A stretch of DNA of 64,000 nt from an uncultured Oscillospiraceae bacterium (GCA_949878425.1 CATLAL010000005.1:62001-126000); one strand, 5' to 3'. Numbered from the stretch's first letter, positions 7,713 to 15,896 are shown. Notes: a model not told the origin generated them from the sequence alone. A program made the numbers and translations.

Positions 7713-8879
7713 ATGGAACAGATCTACACGCCAGAGCTCATTGGAGAGCTGAATCAAAGGCAAATTTTGAGTGTAATTCGGGAGGAGGGCCCCCTCTCCC
7801 GGGCAGATATCTGCCGGCGGGTCGCCTTGAGCTTTCCCGCGGTCTCCGCCAATGTGAAGGAGCTTCTGGAGCGGGATCTGCTCCGCGCCCAGGGGGCCGG
7901 CAACAACACCCTCGGACGCAAGAGCGTCCTGCTGGGCTTCAACGCGGAGTACGGCTATCTGGCGGCCCTCCAGCTGGGACGCCGGGACGCCACGGCGATG
8001 CTCTGCAACCTCCACGGAGAGCCGCTGAGCACCCAAAATGTGGACATCGGCCAGCAGTTTCGGGATCTGAGGCAGATCCAGGAGAACCTGGTCTCCCTCT
8101 CCGGGGCCCTCCTGGAGGAGAGCGGCATCCCAAAAGAAAAGGTGATCTGCGTCAGCGTCAGCCTGCCGGGGGCGATGGACAGCGATACCGGGGAGTTCTA
8201 TATGGTGCCCTACCTCCCCCAGATCCGGCGGGACGCCCTGGTATCCGCCATACAGGAGGTCTTTGGCGGCATTCCCGTTCTTTTTGAGAACAATGTAAAC
8301 AACGGCGCTCTGGGGGAGCAGTGGCGGGGCGCCGGAAAGGGCTTTCAGGACATCTTCTATCTCCACTACGACATCGGCATGGGCGGCGCCCTCATTCTGA
8401 ATAACCAGCTGTGCAAGGGCAGCCACCGGGCGGCGGGAGAGATCGGGTACATGCTCCTGGGCGCCGGCTCCCTCCGCTCGGAGTTCCACTCCGAGGGCGC
8501 GGCGGAGAAGCTGCTCTCCGGACACGCGATTTTGTCCATGCTTCATGAGAGCGGTCTGGCGGAGAGCCTGGAGGCGTGGTTCGACGCCTGCGACGGCGGC
8601 AGCCGGCGGGCTCTGGAGGCCCTGCGGCCGCTGGTCGAGAGCGTAGGCATCCTCCTTGTCAACGTGACCTCCACCATTGACCCCCAGATTATCATTTTGG
8701 CCGGCGGCATCGGCCGGCGGATGTTCCGCCACGCCCGGGCGGAATGGGTCAAAATGCTGGGCACCCACGTCCCCTATGTCCCCCAGATCGTCTGCTCGGA
8801 GATGGAGGGTATGGAGAGCCTCTATGGGGCCATCAAGGTGGGGCTCGCCTATTTGAACGACCACAATTTCCGGGTATGA
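7713..8879 (+). CDS. ROK family transcriptional regulator
   Basis: 388-residue ROK protein: N-terminal winged helix-turn-helix (about residues 5-65, with LSRADICRR) followed by a sugar-kinase-like ROK domain. It probably represses the flanking sugar module in the absence of an inducer sugar. Family landmarks GEIGYMLLGAG and DIGMGGALI are present, but the zinc motif CxCGxxGC that normally follows the GEIGH region is absent, and the kinase-type GTGIG loop is altered, so it is unlikely to be an active kinase. ATG at 7713 is chosen because AGGGGGAG precedes it; upstream in-frame starts lack a site. The paired AT-rich dyads at 3170 and 3472 are its best candidate operators. Confidence 0.85.
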   Translation: MEQIYTPELIGELNQRQILSVIREEGPLSRADICRRVALSFPAVSANVKELLERDLLRAQGAGNNTLGRKSVLLGFNAEYGYLAALQLGRRDATAMLCNLHGEPLSTQNVDIGQQFRDLRQIQENLVSLSGALLEESGIPKEKVICVSVSLPGAMDSDTGEFYMVPYLPQIRRDALVSAIQEVFGGIPVLFENNVNNGALGEQWRGAGKGFQDIFYLHYDIGMGGALILNNQLCKGSHRAAGEIGYMLLGAGSLRSEFHSEGAAEKLLSGHAILSMLHESGLAESLEAWFDACDGGSRRALEALRPLVESVGILLVNVTSTIDPQIIILAGGIGRRMFRHARAEWVKMLGTHVPYVPQIVCSEMEGMESLYGAIKVGLAYLNDHNFRV

Positions 8880-8987
8880 CCGATGGTACTGTTTCTCGAT
8901 AAAATTCTTTATTTCGATACCGTGCGGGAATTCAGGAATTGCAGCGGTTTGAAGAGCGTGGAACCGTCATTGGGCTTCGCCTTCTCG

Positions 8988-9016
8988 CGTCGTTTGCGCC
9001 AGCGGCGCAAACGACG
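8988..9016 (+). terminator. Hairpin downstream of the ROK gene
   Basis: CGTCGTTTGCGCC, 3 bases, GGCGCAAACGACG is a perfect dyad without a T-run; a stem in the 3' UTR rather than a clear terminator. Confidence 0.35.
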
Positions 9017-9079
9017 GCTCCAGCGGCCTATGGCCGCTTATGACAGGTCCGGCAGCGCAAGCGCTGCCCAAGTTTTTGG

Positions 9080-9142
9080 ATACTTTTTCTTTCAAGAAAA
9101 AGTATGAGAGGGGGCGCGGCCGCATGGCCGCGCCCCCCTTTT
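9080..9142 (+). terminator. REP-like hairpin plus rho-independent terminator
   Basis: ATACTTTTTCTT/AAGAAAAAGTAT (9080-9105) belongs to the interspersed T-rich hairpin family. It is followed by GGGGGCGCGGCC, GCAT loop, GGCCGCGCCCCC and CTTTT (9110-9142), a strong plus-strand terminator for the ROK transcript, placed just before the convergent flotillin gene. Confidence 0.7.
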
Positions 9143-9157
9143 GCGCACTGAAACGGT

Positions 9158-10633
9158 CTAGACATTCTTGTCCGGCTCCTGGGTGGAGGCCGCCTTGGCC
9201 TCCGGCTCCCCGCTCTGGTCCCCGGCCTTGACCTCCAGGGTGATGGGCCGGGAGGCCGCCGCCGTGCCGCCCACCACGCCGGCCAGCAGGGCGGAGAGGT
9301 CCAGCCCCGTGGACTCCTTTACGCCGTCCATCACCTGCCCGGCGCTGGTCATCACGTCCCGCACCAGCTTGGTGGAGTTGCCGTCGCCGTACATGACGAT
9401 CTTGTCCGTCTGGGCCAGAGGCTGGGCGGCGTTCTTCACCACCTCGGGCAGGGCGTTGAGGTACATCTCCAGCACCGACGCCTCGCCCATCTTCTTCTGG
9501 GCCTCCGCCTTCTTCTCAATGGCCTCCGCCTCCGCCAGACCCTTGGCCCGGATGCCCTCGGCCTCCTGCTCCATGGCGAAGCGCAGGGCCGCCGCCTCCG
9601 CCTTCCGGGCCTCGGCCTCCTTGACCGCCTCATAGGCCTTGGCGTCCGCGTCCCGCTGGCGGCGGACCAGCTCGGCCTCCGCCTCCTTTTCGGCCTTGTA
9701 CTTCATGGCGTCCGCCTGCTTGCGGACCTCCGCGTCCAGCTGCCGCTCCTTCAGGGCGATCTCCCGGTCTGCCAGCTCCGCCTCCTTCTCCTTCCGGGCG
9801 ATGTCGGCGCTGACTCTCGTCACCTCGATGGTCTTGCGCTGGGTCTCCTGCTGGATGGAGTAGGCTGCGTCGGCCTCCGCCTTCTTGGTGTCGGCCTTCA
9901 CCTTCATCTCCGCCTGCTGGATGGCCAGGGCGGCGTCCTGCTCGGCGATCATCTTCTCCGACTGCACCTTGATGGCGTTGGCCTCCTGCTGGGCCTGGGA
10001 GGTGGCGATGGCGATATCCCGCTGGGCGTTGGCCTTGGCGATCTGGGCATTCTTGCGGATCTGCTCCACGTTGTCAATACCCATATTCTCAATGGTGCCG
10101 GCCCCGTCCTTGAAGTTCTGGATGTTGAAGTTCACCACCTCAAGACCCAGCTTGCGCATGTCGGGAACCACGTTCTCCGTGATCTTCCGGGCCACGCCCT
10201 GGCGGTCCTGGACCATCTCCTTGAGTCCTACAGAGCCCACAATCTCCCGCATATTGCCCTCCAGAACCTGGGTAACCAGGCTGATGAGCTCCTCGGGCCG
10301 CTTGCCCAGCAGGGCCTCGGCGGCCAGCTTCAGCAGCTCCGGATCGGAGCTGATCTTTACGTTGGCCACGCCGTCCACGCTGACGTTGATGAATTCGTTG
10401 GTGGGCACCGCCTCGCTGGTCTTTACATCCACCTGCATAATGCGCAGGGAGAGCTTATCCACCCGCTCGAAGAAGGGCACCCGCCAGCCGGCCCTGCCGA
10501 TGAGGATGCGCTTGCGGCCCAGGCCGGAGATGATGTAGGCGGTGTCCGGCGGCGCTTTCAGGTAGCCCATAAAGAACAGCAGCACCACCAAAAGGACGGG
10601 GATAGCGATGGGTAAGTACTTCAGAAATTCCAT
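9158..10633 (-). CDS. Flotillin-family (SPFH) membrane scaffold protein
   Basis: 491-residue flotillin/YuaG type protein, which organises membrane microdomains. It has one N-terminal membrane segment (about residues 7-24), an SPFH domain (about 30-200), and a long alanine/glutamate-rich coiled coil (about 195-400) with repeated EAEA/KAEA pattern, then a short C-terminal tail. Length matches the family. The ATG follows GAAGGAGG. No NfeD-like partner gene is adjacent, which is unusual since yuaF/yuaG are often paired. Transcription begins at the promoter at 10890-10918 and passes a Mn2+-type riboswitch with terminator, so its level is probably set by manganese; I know of no described flotillin under this riboswitch class. 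Confidence 0.9.
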   Translation of the reverse strand: MEFLKYLPIAIPVLLVVLLFFMGYLKAPPDTAYIISGLGRKRILIGRAGWRVPFFERVDKLSLRIMQVDVKTSEAVPTNEFINVSVDGVANVKISSDPELLKLAAEALLGKRPEELISLVTQVLEGNMREIVGSVGLKEMVQDRQGVARKITENVVPDMRKLGLEVVNFNIQNFKDGAGTIENMGIDNVEQIRKNAQIAKANAQRDIAIATSQAQQEANAIKVQSEKMIAEQDAALAIQQAEMKVKADTKKAEADAAYSIQQETQRKTIEVTRVSADIARKEKEAELADREIALKERQLDAEVRKQADAMKYKAEKEAEAELVRRQRDADAKAYEAVKEAEARKAEAAALRFAMEQEAEGIRAKGLAEAEAIEKKAEAQKKMGEASVLEMYLNALPEVVKNAAQPLAQTDKIVMYGDGNSTKLVRDVMTSAGQVMDGVKESTGLDLSALLAGVVGGTAAASRPITLEVKAGDQSGEPEAKAASTQEPDKNV

Positions 10634-10744
10634 AGTGTTCCTCCTTCATTCATTTCCCGATGTTTCTCTTTGGAACGTCCATCTAGAGGATACCTCCGCG
10701 GACGGTTTTTGTCAAAGGGGAAAGCAGCTCGTTCGTCCCCGGGT

Positions 10745-10882
10745 ACGAAAAAGCGAGACCTCCACCTCTCGGTAAAAGTCTCGTTAAAATCTTGATCAGA
10801 GATCTCTGCGCGAACCGGGCTCCGGTGGAACCGTCCTGACGGCGCACACCCCGAATTGCTTCGAGGAACTACTCCCTTTTGA
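10745..10882 (-). promoter_or_regulatory. yybP-ykoY (Mn2+) riboswitch with terminator, upstream of flotillin
   Basis: Read on the minus strand the leader carries the class landmarks in order: AAAAGGGAGTAG, GCCGTCA, CCGGAGC, and AACGAGACTTTTACC; the 5' AAAAG can pair with the 3' CTTTT as in P1 of the class. The 3' strand is also the left arm of a terminator: CGAGACTTTTACC, GAGA loop, GGTGGAGGTCTCG, then CTTTTTC (10745-10784). Metal-stabilised P1 would compete with the terminator, giving an ON switch. Downstream is only the flotillin gene, 110 bases away. Class identity comes from motif reading, not from a covariance model. Confidence 0.75.
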
Positions 10883-10889
10883 CATGATT

Positions 10890-10918
10890 ATCATACCACA
10901 GGCCCGGAAAAAATGCAA
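10890..10918 (-). promoter_or_regulatory. Sigma-A promoter for riboswitch-flotillin transcript
   Basis: TTGCAT (10913-10918), 17 bases, TATGAT (10890-10895) on the minus strand. The predicted start falls immediately before the riboswitch aptamer. Confidence 0.75.
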
Positions 10919-11187
10919 TTGACATATTGACAATTTTTTAACACAGTTTTTGGCTATTTTGCAAATTTGTCCCGGGAAGGTCCCGCCGCCCTGTGGGGCC
11001 GCCTGCGGCGGATTAGGGCTTAGGCGGTAACGCCCGCTGGACGAACGGCTTGACAAAACCGGCGCGGTGCCGGTGCGAGGACCTGTACATCAACGCGCCG
11101 GACCCGGAATTGAAGCTGACCGTACCCGCGGAAGCGCCGGATTTTGACGGGGCGGATTCCGGCCGCTGAAAATTTTTCGCAAACCAC
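10919..11187. other. Intergenic stretch with a possible gene remnant
   Basis: About 270 bases between divergent promoters. Positions 11024-11170 on the plus strand stay open without a start codon and end in PDFDGADSGR then stop; this could be the 3' scrap of a lost gene. I do not recognise it. Nothing else is seen. Confidence 0.3.
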
Positions 11188-11216
11188 TTGCAATCCCGGG
11201 AGGGATATGCTATGAT
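11188..11216 (+). promoter_or_regulatory. Promoter of secG
   Basis: TTGCAA (11188-11193), 17 bases, TATGAT (11211-11216). Confidence 0.7.
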
Positions 11217-11285
11217 AAAAGTCCTTGAAATGGAATGATGGGCGCTTTGGCGCGTTTCCATGAAGCTTTGGGAGGTACGTTCGAT

Positions 11286-11516
11286 ATGGTTCTCTTTATC
11301 ACGATTTTGCAGCTGCTGTTCGGTCTGGTGGTGATTCTGGCCGTGCTGTTCCAGTCCGGCAAGAGCGCCGGGCTCAGCGGCGCCATCGGCGGCGTGGCGG
11401 ACACCTTTATGGCCAAGGGCAAGGCCAAGACCTTTGACGCCAAGCTGGCCAAGGCCACCAAGTGGATCGGCGCGGTGTTCATTCTGCTGACCTTGCTGCT
11501 GAACATCCTGCACTAA
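11286..11516 (+). CDS. secG: Preprotein translocase subunit SecG
   Basis: 76-residue inner-membrane subunit of the SecYEG channel that helps move unfolded proteins across the membrane. It has the typical two membrane segments (about residues 3-22 and 55-74) with the loop QSGKSAGLSGAIGG between them. Length is standard. The ATG at 11286 follows GGGAGGT; an in-frame ATG at 11235 would add a non-family N-terminus and is rejected. It is monocistronic, with its own promoter and a perfect 18-bp terminator hairpin. Confidence 0.93.
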   Translation: MVLFITILQLLFGLVVILAVLFQSGKSAGLSGAIGGVADTFMAKGKAKTFDAKLAKATKWIGAVFILLTLLLNILH

Positions 11517-11531
11517 GCGATTGCTTCGCCG

Positions 11532-11574
11532 CAAAGAGCTGCCGCCCCCATGGAACGGGGGCGGCAGCTCTTTG
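11532..11574 (+). terminator. secG terminator
   Basis: Perfect 18-bp inverted repeat (CAAAGAGCTGCCGCCCCC, 7-base loop, complement) ending in CTCTTTG. Confidence 0.75.
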
Positions 11575-11604
11575 TCTGGGCAGTGTGCACATATTCTCAA
11601 AAAA

Positions 11605-11680
11605 CATAAGCAAAACGAGGTTGTGGGAAAAAGATTTTCTTTTGATTCTTTTTTTGTTCAAGAAGAAAAGAATGTATGCC
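11605..11680 (+). repeat. Interspersed T-rich hairpin repeat (GTATGC family)
   Basis: CATAAGCAAAACGAGG, then TTTTCTTTTGATTC and AAGAAAAGAATGTATGCC. The same word order recurs at 13447-13533, 27066-27131 and, inverted, at 26930, 29909 and 13203. Here it ends next to the stop of the deacetylase on the other strand. Confidence 0.75.
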
Positions 11681-11688
11681 GCCGCCGT

Positions 11689-12477
11689 CTATTGCAGCGG
11701 GCGGATCTTCTGCGGCGAGGCGTAGAGGGTACCGGGCTGGGGCTCCACGCCCTGGATGCGGAAGAGCTCCTCTACAGTGACAAAGACGTAGCCCTCCGCC
11801 TGGAGGCGGTCGACGATCTCCAGGGCCGCGTCCACGCTGGTGGCGTAGAAGTCATGGAGCAGGACAATGTCGCCGGACTCTACAGTGTCCAGCACCGCCT
11901 TGACCACTCTGTCCTTGTTCAGCAGCTTCCAGTCCTCGGGGTCCACGGACCAGTAGATCATGGGCGTTTTCACCAGCTGGGCCCGCTGGATGTCGATAAA
12001 ACCGTAGGGCGGGCGCAGCCAGAAGGTCTCCTGTCCGGTCACCTCCCGGAGCAGCGCCTCCGTCTTGTGGATCTCCTCCACCACGGCGTCCGTGTCCACC
12101 TTTTGCAGGCGGACGTGTGAGTAGGTGTGGTTTCCGATCTGGTGGCCCTCCGTCTCCATGCGGCGCAGCAGATCCTCGTTGCCCGGAATCTGCTCCCCGA
12201 TTACAAAAAAGGTTGCCGCCGCGTCCCGCTCCAGCAGGCCGTCCAGCAGGCGGGCGGTGGTGTCCGCCCGGGGGCCGTCGTCAAAGGTCAGGGCCACATA
12301 TTTTGGCTCCTGGGTGAGGGCCTGGCGCACCTCCTCGTCCAGCCCGCCCAGAATTTCTATGGGGATCTCCGCCTCTCCGCCAACGTAAGCGGTGAGATCG
12401 GGCTCCACAGGCCGGGTGCAGCCCGCGGCCAGCCCGGCCAGCAGCGCCGCCAGAAGAAAAGACACAGTTCGTCTCAT
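11689..12477 (-). CDS. Lipoprotein polysaccharide deacetylase (NodB domain)
   Basis: 262-residue secreted lipoprotein. Residues 1-20 form a signal peptide ending in the lipobox LAAG-C. The NodB domain has TFDDGP (metal-binding aspartates), GNHTYSHVRL (metal-binding histidines) and RPPYG, the arginine-proline motif. Family enzymes remove N-acetyl groups from peptidoglycan, chitin-like glycans or similar polymers outside the cell. The ATG at 12475-12477 follows GGAGGAAATTTA; a longer in-frame reading to 12732 has no secretion signal at its front and crosses a repeat, so it is rejected. Monocistronic. Confidence 0.88.
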   Translation of the reverse strand: MRRTVSFLLAALLAGLAAGCTRPVEPDLTAYVGGEAEIPIEILGGLDEEVRQALTQEPKYVALTFDDGPRADTTARLLDGLLERDAAATFFVIGEQIPGNEDLLRRMETEGHQIGNHTYSHVRLQKVDTDAVVEEIHKTEALLREVTGQETFWLRPPYGFIDIQRAQLVKTPMIYWSVDPEDWKLLNKDRVVKAVLDTVESGDIVLLHDFYATSVDAALEIVDRLQAEGYVFVTVEELFRIQGVEPQPGTLYASPQKIRPLQ

Positions 12478-12583
12478 TAAATTTCCTCCTCCGCATTTTT
12501 CGCTAGTATGTCCCGAGAGGAGAAAATCTCGCGTCCCCGCAACCTGTGTTTTTTTCCGCCTTTTCCAAAAATTTTGCAAAGAG

Positions 12584-12657
12584 AGAGCCCGCCGGGGAGG
12601 AATCCCCGGCGGGCTCTTCAGGCTGTCAAAAAAGTCCCGTGGGCTTTTTTGACAGCC
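12584..12657 (-). terminator. Two tandem hairpins upstream of the deacetylase
   Basis: AGAGCCCGCCGGGGA/TCCCCGGCGGGCTCT (12584-12617) followed on the minus strand by a T-rich tract, and GGCTGTCAAAAAAG/CTTTTTTGACAGCC (12621-12657). They lie between the KdgF gene and the deacetylase and should stop the KdgF transcript. The remaining 12658-12789 is GC-rich repeat-like sequence without an ORF. Confidence 0.55.
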
Positions 12658-12789
12658 CAATGCCGCCGATACGTTTGCTCCGGCTGCGCCTTCGCAAAAG
12701 TCCTCGCTGCGCTCGCCGAACACCGGCTTCACCGGCTTTTCCGTTAAGCGCTAGGCCGGCCGCAGGCCGGCCCACGGGGGCGGCAGATT

Positions 12790-13170
12790 TCATTCGAGGT
12801 GGGCTTCGCCCCCTCGGGCTCCCCCTTGTATAAAGTCCTCCCGCATGGGGGTAAAGATGTCCAGCAGTGCGCCGGCCTCCAGACAGGTGCACCCGTGGAC
12901 CACCCCGTCCTCCTTCAGCAGGGTGTCGCCGGCCTGGACCACCCGGGTTTCGCCGTCAATGGTGAAGGAGAACCTCCCCCGGAGCACGTACGTAATCTGG
13001 GTGTGGGGGTGGCTGTGGAGCGCCCCAACGGCGCCCGCCTCAAACTGGTTCTCCACGCACATGAGACCGTCCGTGTAGGCCAGAACCCGCCGGACCACCC
13101 CCTCCCCGGCAGCTTGGGGAATCGTCTCACCCCACGAAACCCAGCGCTGCCCCTTGCTCGGATATCCCAT
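12790..13170 (-). CDS. kdgF: KdgF-like cupin (unsaturated uronate linearisation)
   Basis: 126-residue single cupin. The motif ALHSHPHTQITYVLRG supplies metal-binding histidines, and EDGVVHGC the second cupin box; the ending FTPMREDF is typical of KdgF. KdgF helps convert 4,5-unsaturated monouronates (from pectin, alginate or glycosaminoglycan lyases) to the open-chain keto form feeding uronate catabolism. Start at 13168-13170 is chosen for AAGGAGG upstream; the longer frame to 13206 lacks a site. It lies downstream of the GntR gene of the uronate operon but is separated by about 370 bases holding three repeats, so it may be transcribed alone. Confidence 0.75.
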   Translation of the reverse strand: MGYPSKGQRWVSWGETIPQAAGEGVVRRVLAYTDGLMCVENQFEAGAVGALHSHPHTQITYVLRGRFSFTIDGETRVVQAGDTLLKEDGVVHGCTCLEAGALLDIFTPMREDFIQGGARGGEAHLE

Positions 13171-13202
13171 CGCCGCCGCCTCCTTCTGACACGTGTAATT
13201 AG

Positions 13203-13275
13203 GCATACATACTTTTTCTTGAAAGAAAAAATATCAAAAAGAACTTTAATCGAAAGGCTATCGCCTTTCTCTCAC
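13203..13275 (-). repeat. Interspersed T-rich hairpin repeat (inverted copy)
   Basis: GGCATACATACTTTTTCTTG, AAGAAAAAATATCAAAAAG and an inner small hairpin GAAAGGC/GCCTTTC. Same family as 11605-11680. Confidence 0.65.
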
Positions 13276-13331
13276 ATTTTGTAAAGGCCGGTGCCGGTAG
13301 TATGGCAATCATCAAAAATAACGGCAATCTC

Positions 13332-13414
13332 TGTAGGGGCCGGTGTCCCCACCGGCCCGTCCCATCAAGCTGTGGTCCCGTCAGAGCGGGCCGATGGAGA
13401 CATCGGCCCCTACA
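13332..13414. repeat. GTAGGGGC palindromic repeat
   Basis: TGTAGGGGCCG at the left end and CGGCCCCTACA at the right, with GC-rich inner stems. Same end signature as the element inside the ATP synthase operon at 39677-39754. A MITE-like or REP-like element without coding capacity. Confidence 0.6.
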
Positions 13415-13446
13415 GGCTTGCTGTCAACAATTTTGAAGATCGCCAT

Positions 13447-13533
13447 AATTAAAAAATGATAAGCGAAACGTAGTTTCGCGCAAAAAGTCTTTCTTTTGAT
13501 TCTTTTCTTTCTTCAGAAAGAAAAGAATGTATG
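13447..13533 (+). repeat. Interspersed T-rich hairpin repeat abutting the GntR stop
   Basis: GATAAGCGAAACGTAG, then TTCTTTTCTTTC/GAAAGAAAAGAA hairpin and GTATGCCC. It ends 8 bases from the regulator's stop codon and could end the minus-strand uronate transcript. Confidence 0.7.
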
Positions 13534-13540
13534 CCCGCTC

Positions 13541-14215
13541 TCAGCTGAAATACTGGGGGTACTTCTCCCGGATCGCGGCGGCGTCGATGCGGTAGCGGCC
13601 CAGGTGGGTCTGCATGAGGTAGCGGGCCCGGTCCGGGGTGCGGCTGCGGATGGCGTCGAGGATCTGGGCGTGGTCCTGGACAATCTTCAAATCCTTGACA
13701 CTCTCCAGGGACATTCGGCGCACCCGGTCGAAGTGGATGGAGATATTCCGGGTCAGGGCGTAGACCTGGGTTTTCTGGGCGATCTCGAAGAGGATCTCAT
13801 GGAACTGGTCGTCCAGGGCCATCAGGGCCTCCGGCGGGCCGTCCTCCAGGTAGAAGCGCTGGAGCCGCACGTTCTCCTCCAGGCGGCGCAGATCCGCCGG
13901 CTTGGCCATCTCGCAGTCCAGCTCCGCCACCGCGCACTCCAGGACGTTGCGCATAAAGCGGGACTCCTCCACCAGCTCGTAGTCAATGGGGGCCACGACG
14001 CTCCGCTTCTGGGGGGAGATTTCCACAATCTTCACCTTGGACAGCTCGATGAGCGCCTCCCGCACCGGCGTGCGGGAGAGGCCCATGGCGGCGGAGAGCT
14101 CGTTTTCGCTGACAGGGCTGCCGGGAGCCAGCTCCAGACTGATAATATTCTCTTTTATGGTACGCAGCGCGTAGTCGCGCCCGCTCTCCCGCGGCTGGCG
14201 CTCCGGCAGATGCAT
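13541..14215 (-). CDS. GntR family regulator, FCD (FadR/UxuR-like) subfamily
   Basis: 224-residue repressor: winged HTH at about residues 12-75 (SENELSAAMGLSRTPVREAL is the recognition region) and an all-helical FCD ligand domain at about 85-215 with metal/ligand residues such as D135 and H139 in DDQFHEILFE. FadR-type regulators of uronate genes respond to uronate intermediates such as fructuronate. It is the last gene of the minus-strand dctPQM-uxuA-uxuB operon, 55 bases after uxuB, so it probably autoregulates the operon through the TAGTATACTA site near 20183. Confidence 0.85.
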   Translation of the reverse strand: MHLPERQPRESGRDYALRTIKENIISLELAPGSPVSENELSAAMGLSRTPVREALIELSKVKIVEISPQKRSVVAPIDYELVEESRFMRNVLECAVAELDCEMAKPADLRRLEENVRLQRFYLEDGPPEALMALDDQFHEILFEIAQKTQVYALTRNISIHFDRVRRMSLESVKDLKIVQDHAQILDAIRSRTPDRARYLMQTHLGRYRIDAAAIREKYPQYFS

Positions 14216-14270
14216 CTCACTACCCCCGTCCCGGCGAATTGCGGCCGCTCAGGTCCCCGCGGCCCCTCCT

Positions 14271-15881
14271 TTACAGATACTTTTTCAGCGTGGAGCGAAC
14301 GGCGCCTGGTCCCGCCAAAAGCTCCCGGAACATGCCCTCGATCTTTTCGCCCAGGCCCGCCCGGTTCAGATCCACGCCAAAGAGCACCGCGTTGGAGAGA
14401 ATGGGAGAGACCTTCCCCGCCGCGCTCTCGGGCCTGCCCAGCTCCACGCCGGCCAGCTGGCCCTGGAGGGTCTCCAGCATGGGGTCGCTGCTGCACGCCA
14501 TGGGCCTGCCGGCGTCGTCCACCGCCAGGAGGTAGCGCAGCCACCCGGCGATGGCCAGGGGGATATAGGTCAGATCCGCCGCGTTCAGGTCCTCCCGGGC
14601 CAGATAGCTCTTCACGGTCTCGCCGAAGCGAATGGCCACCTTCTGGCTGGTGTCGGTGGCAATGCGCTGGGGGGTGTCGGGCATGAAGGGGTTGGGCAGG
14701 CGCGTATCGATCACCTCGTGGATGAAGTCCATGGGGCTGAGGATCTTGGGGTCCACCACCACGGGGATTCCCTCGGTGTAGCCGATCTTCTCCACCAGGG
14801 CCTTCAGCTCCCGGTCCTTCATCTCCGCGGCAATGGACTCGTAGCCCAGCAGGCACCCGTAGACCGCCAGGGCGGTGTGGAGGGGGTTGAGGCAGGTGGT
14901 GACCTTCATCTTCTCGGTGTTGTTCACCGTGTCCCGGTCCGTCATATAGACCCCGGCCTTTTCCAGGGGCGGGCGGCCGTTGGGGAAGCGGTCCTCCACC
15001 ACCAGGTACTGAGGCTGCTCGGCGTTGACAAAGGGGGCAATGAAGGTGTTCTTGCCTGTGATAATGGGGGCCATGTCCTCCACCCCGGCAGCGGCAAGGG
15101 CCTCCTCCACCACCTTGGCGGGGCGGGGGGTGATCTTGTCGATCATGGACCAGGGGAAGGACACCTTCTCCTCGTCCCGGACCCAGTCGGCGAAGGCCTG
15201 GGACACGAAGCCGTTCTCCAGCCACTTGTCCACCACGGTCATAATGCTGGCGCGGAGCTTCTCGCCGTTGTGGGAGCAGTTGTCCATGCTCACCACGGCG
15301 ATGGGCGTACCGCCGGCCTGGAAGCGCTCCAGCAGCAGGGCGGTGACCATGCTCATGGCGTGGGAGCACTTGGCGGGGCCGTTTTGGAAGTCCGCCTCCA
15401 CAAAGGGGAAGAACTGGCCCTGGAGATTGGTCAGGGCGTAGCCCTTTTCGGTGATGGTAAAGCTGACCATCTGGAGGGAGCTCTTTCGGAAGATGGCCCG
15501 CAGCTGCTCCATGTCCTCCGGGAAGGCGCCGCCGGCCCGGAGGCCCTTGGCGATGGAGGCCACCACCTCCTTTTCCAGGGAGCCGTCGGGCAGCAGGCTC
15601 ACCATGACGGTCATGGAGTCGAAGGGCTTGTAAATCTTGTCAATGATGTCGTAGTCAAAGGTGTCCGCGGCCACGATGCCGCCCTTTACCAGGCCCTGGT
15701 TCAGCAGGTCCTGCTGGAGCCGGGCGATAAATCCCCGGAAGATGTTGCCCGCGCCAAAGTGGACCCAGGTGGGCGCCGCCTCCGTGGCCTCGCACATCTC
15801 CTTCCAGTCAAACTCCGGCAGCTTCACGCCCGCGGCGGACCAGGCCGCCCTGTCCCGCAGGCCCTCGTAACTGAGCTTCAT
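14271..15881 (-). CDS. uxuB: Fructuronate reductase (mannitol dehydrogenase family)
   Basis: 536-residue long-chain mannitol-dehydrogenase family enzyme. In the hexuronate pathway it reduces D-fructuronate to D-mannonate with NADH (EC 1.1.1.57). The N-terminal NAD domain starts with VHFGAGNIFRG (residues about 40-50), and the catalytic motif KVTTCLNPLH carries the family Lys/Asn/His set. The length matches the Firmicute form. It lies 15 bases downstream of uxuA and upstream of the GntR gene, which makes the uronate assignment firm rather than mannitol or altronate, though tagaturonate reduction cannot be excluded. Confidence 0.88.
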   Translation of the reverse strand: MKLSYEGLRDRAAWSAAGVKLPEFDWKEMCEATEAAPTWVHFGAGNIFRGFIARLQQDLLNQGLVKGGIVAADTFDYDIIDKIYKPFDSMTVMVSLLPDGSLEKEVVASIAKGLRAGGAFPEDMEQLRAIFRKSSLQMVSFTITEKGYALTNLQGQFFPFVEADFQNGPAKCSHAMSMVTALLLERFQAGGTPIAVVSMDNCSHNGEKLRASIMTVVDKWLENGFVSQAFADWVRDEEKVSFPWSMIDKITPRPAKVVEEALAAAGVEDMAPIITGKNTFIAPFVNAEQPQYLVVEDRFPNGRPPLEKAGVYMTDRDTVNNTEKMKVTTCLNPLHTALAVYGCLLGYESIAAEMKDRELKALVEKIGYTEGIPVVVDPKILSPMDFIHEVIDTRLPNPFMPDTPQRIATDTSQKVAIRFGETVKSYLAREDLNAADLTYIPLAIAGWLRYLLAVDDAGRPMACSSDPMLETLQGQLAGVELGRPESAAGKVSPILSNAVLFGVDLNRAGLGEKIEGMFRELLAGPGAVRSTLKKYL

Positions 15882-15896
15882 GATGCGTGTCCTCCT

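Noticed and set aside
10796..11056. 86-residue minus-strand ORF upstream of flotillin
   Set aside because: It overlaps the promoter and riboswitch aptamer; the RNA signals explain the sequence better.
11024..11170. Start-less open frame ending PDFDGADSGR
   Set aside because: No start codon, no ribosome site and no recognisable family; noted only as a possible remnant.
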